A stretch of DNA of 64,000 nt from contig NZ_JXCA02000001.1 of assembly GCF_000828085.3 (NCBI RefSeq), positions 62,001 to 126,000 of the forward strand, read 5' to 3'. The notes under the pieces were generated by a model. That model was not told the origin of the DNA. It did no database searches and saw nothing but the letters and a program-made list of their open reading frames with translations. A program made the position numbers and the translations under genes. Shown here piece by piece: positions 63,575-64,000 of the stretch. Within the stretch, counting starts at the first letter, position 1, and each line of letters opens with the position of its first letter. Origin of the DNA: Scytonema tolypothrichoides VB-61278. Its GTDB lineage: Bacteria > Cyanobacteriota > Cyanobacteriia > Cyanobacteriales > Nostocaceae.

Positions 63575-64000
63575 TTAACGACGGGGGCGCTTGTCCTGAT
63601 CTTCAACATCTTCAATATCCTCATCGAGAAATCCCCAATCATCATCTTTAGCTTGATTGGTTTGAGCTTGATTGGTCGTTGATGGTTGAAATGGTGGGAT
63701 AATCACTCGATAATCAGCATCGTAGACGGATTCAGTTTTCCCCACTCCAGAATTTTTTGGTTGGCGGTAGCTGTAGGAGTAAACTGAATCAGATTTGTAA
63801 CTGCTTGATGGTTCTTGTTGACGTTCGTAAGTATTAGAGTCTCTAACCTGTGTGTTTTGAGAATTCGGTGTAGGCGCTTGTTGTTGCTTTTCTTCAAAGT
63901 CCCAATCATCTGTGCTGTCGTCTGTTTCCCAATCATTAAGTGGATCACCAGTTCGTGTTGACTCAGTTTTACGATCTGATGCTGGGGGAGAAGGACGGGG
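63575..64000 (-). CDS. C-terminal part of an acidic, low-complexity cyanobacterial protein (partial)
   Basis: Only the last 141 residues are in the window, and the start lies beyond 64000. The visible part is hydrophilic and Asp/Gln/Ser-rich: TGDPLNDWETDDSTDDWDFE, then YERQQEPSSSYKSDSVYSYS, then VYDADYRVIIPPFQP, DDDWGFLDEDIEDVEDQDKR, ending PRR. The repeated (D)DDW(D/G)F motifs are notable. This looks like an intrinsically disordered tail, as in some Ycf66-like or membrane-anchored proteins, but I cannot assign it. The frame is open through the right edge without an internal stop. Confidence 0.65.
   Translation of the reverse strand, partial: PRPSPPASDRKTESTRTGDPLNDWETDDSTDDWDFEEKQQQAPTPNSQNTQVRDSNTYERQQEPSSSYKSDSVYSYSYRQPKNSGVGKTESVYDADYRVIIPPFQPSTTNQAQTNQAKDDDWGFLDEDIEDVEDQDKRPRR

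Noticed and set aside
63703-63948. 81-residue minus-strand frame at the right edge
   Set aside because: It is a shadow. Another minus-strand frame is open from 64000 to 63575 without stops and has a coherent acidic DDW-type composition.

Overview
The window reads as chromosome of a filamentous, heterocyst-forming cyanobacterium (order Nostocales). The evidence is a full-length HetR with every diagnostic residue I could check, frequent HIP1 octamers (GCGATCGC), heptanucleotide tandem repeats, many small palindromic or foldback repeats, and typical cyanobacterial families (DUF3288, CHAT-TPR, ClpC with a UVR motif, MCE/ABC pair). I cannot name the genus from the sequence alone.

Layout. 1-6022: end of a Rossmann-fold protein, then a phytochrome-type histidine kinase overlapping a CheY-like regulator, then a hybrid kinase. 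6073-10474: sfsA, a TPR protein, moaA, and rpsD converging on moaA. 10720-16528: a cysteine-bearing membrane protein, hetR, a 2.2-kb upstream region with a HetR-type palindrome and a candidate NtcA box followed by nested repeats, and a DMT transporter fused to a coiled coil. 16976-25827: sulfatase plus its formylglycine-generating enzyme, a PD-(D/E)XK exonuclease, a class A beta-lactamase, a secreted small protein, a double histidine phosphatase, a dihydroorotase-like protein with lost metal ligands, and a peptidoglycan-binding protein. 26171-33251: mutS, a 60-aa membrane peptide, a two-part gene with an FGE-fold domain split by an in-frame stop, BrnT/BrnA toxin-antitoxin, and NDH-2.

34041-43086 is the most interesting block. 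It holds an HTH protein, a peptidase-C39 ABC exporter with an N-terminal cyclic-nucleotide-type domain, an HlyD adaptor, a SurA/PpiC-like isomerase, two divergently placed double-glycine-leader peptides whose cores end in Trp, and a ThiF/E1-like adenylating enzyme with an N-terminal PqqD-like region. I read it as a ribosomally made, E1-modified, exported peptide (RiPP) locus of a type I do not recognise as described.

43488-64000: secreted trypsin-like protease, a 1228-aa TPR-CHAT protease, a TPR protein, a CrtISO-like oxidoreductase, an MlaF/MlaD-type lipid transport pair, a stand-alone HsdR-N-like nuclease, DUF3288, clpC, argB, aroK and small proteins. Three decayed accessory genes (HsdM tail, Rpn-family protein, NB-ARC/STAND ATPase) lie in otherwise empty stretches.

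Repeats are a major theme. A MITE-like family with ATATCAAGTCCGG-type ends, a TTGCAAAAGT-ended family, CCTCACCCC hairpins and CCCATGC hairpins recur between genes. Repeat sequence has also entered the reading frames of mutS and the dihydroorotase-like gene.
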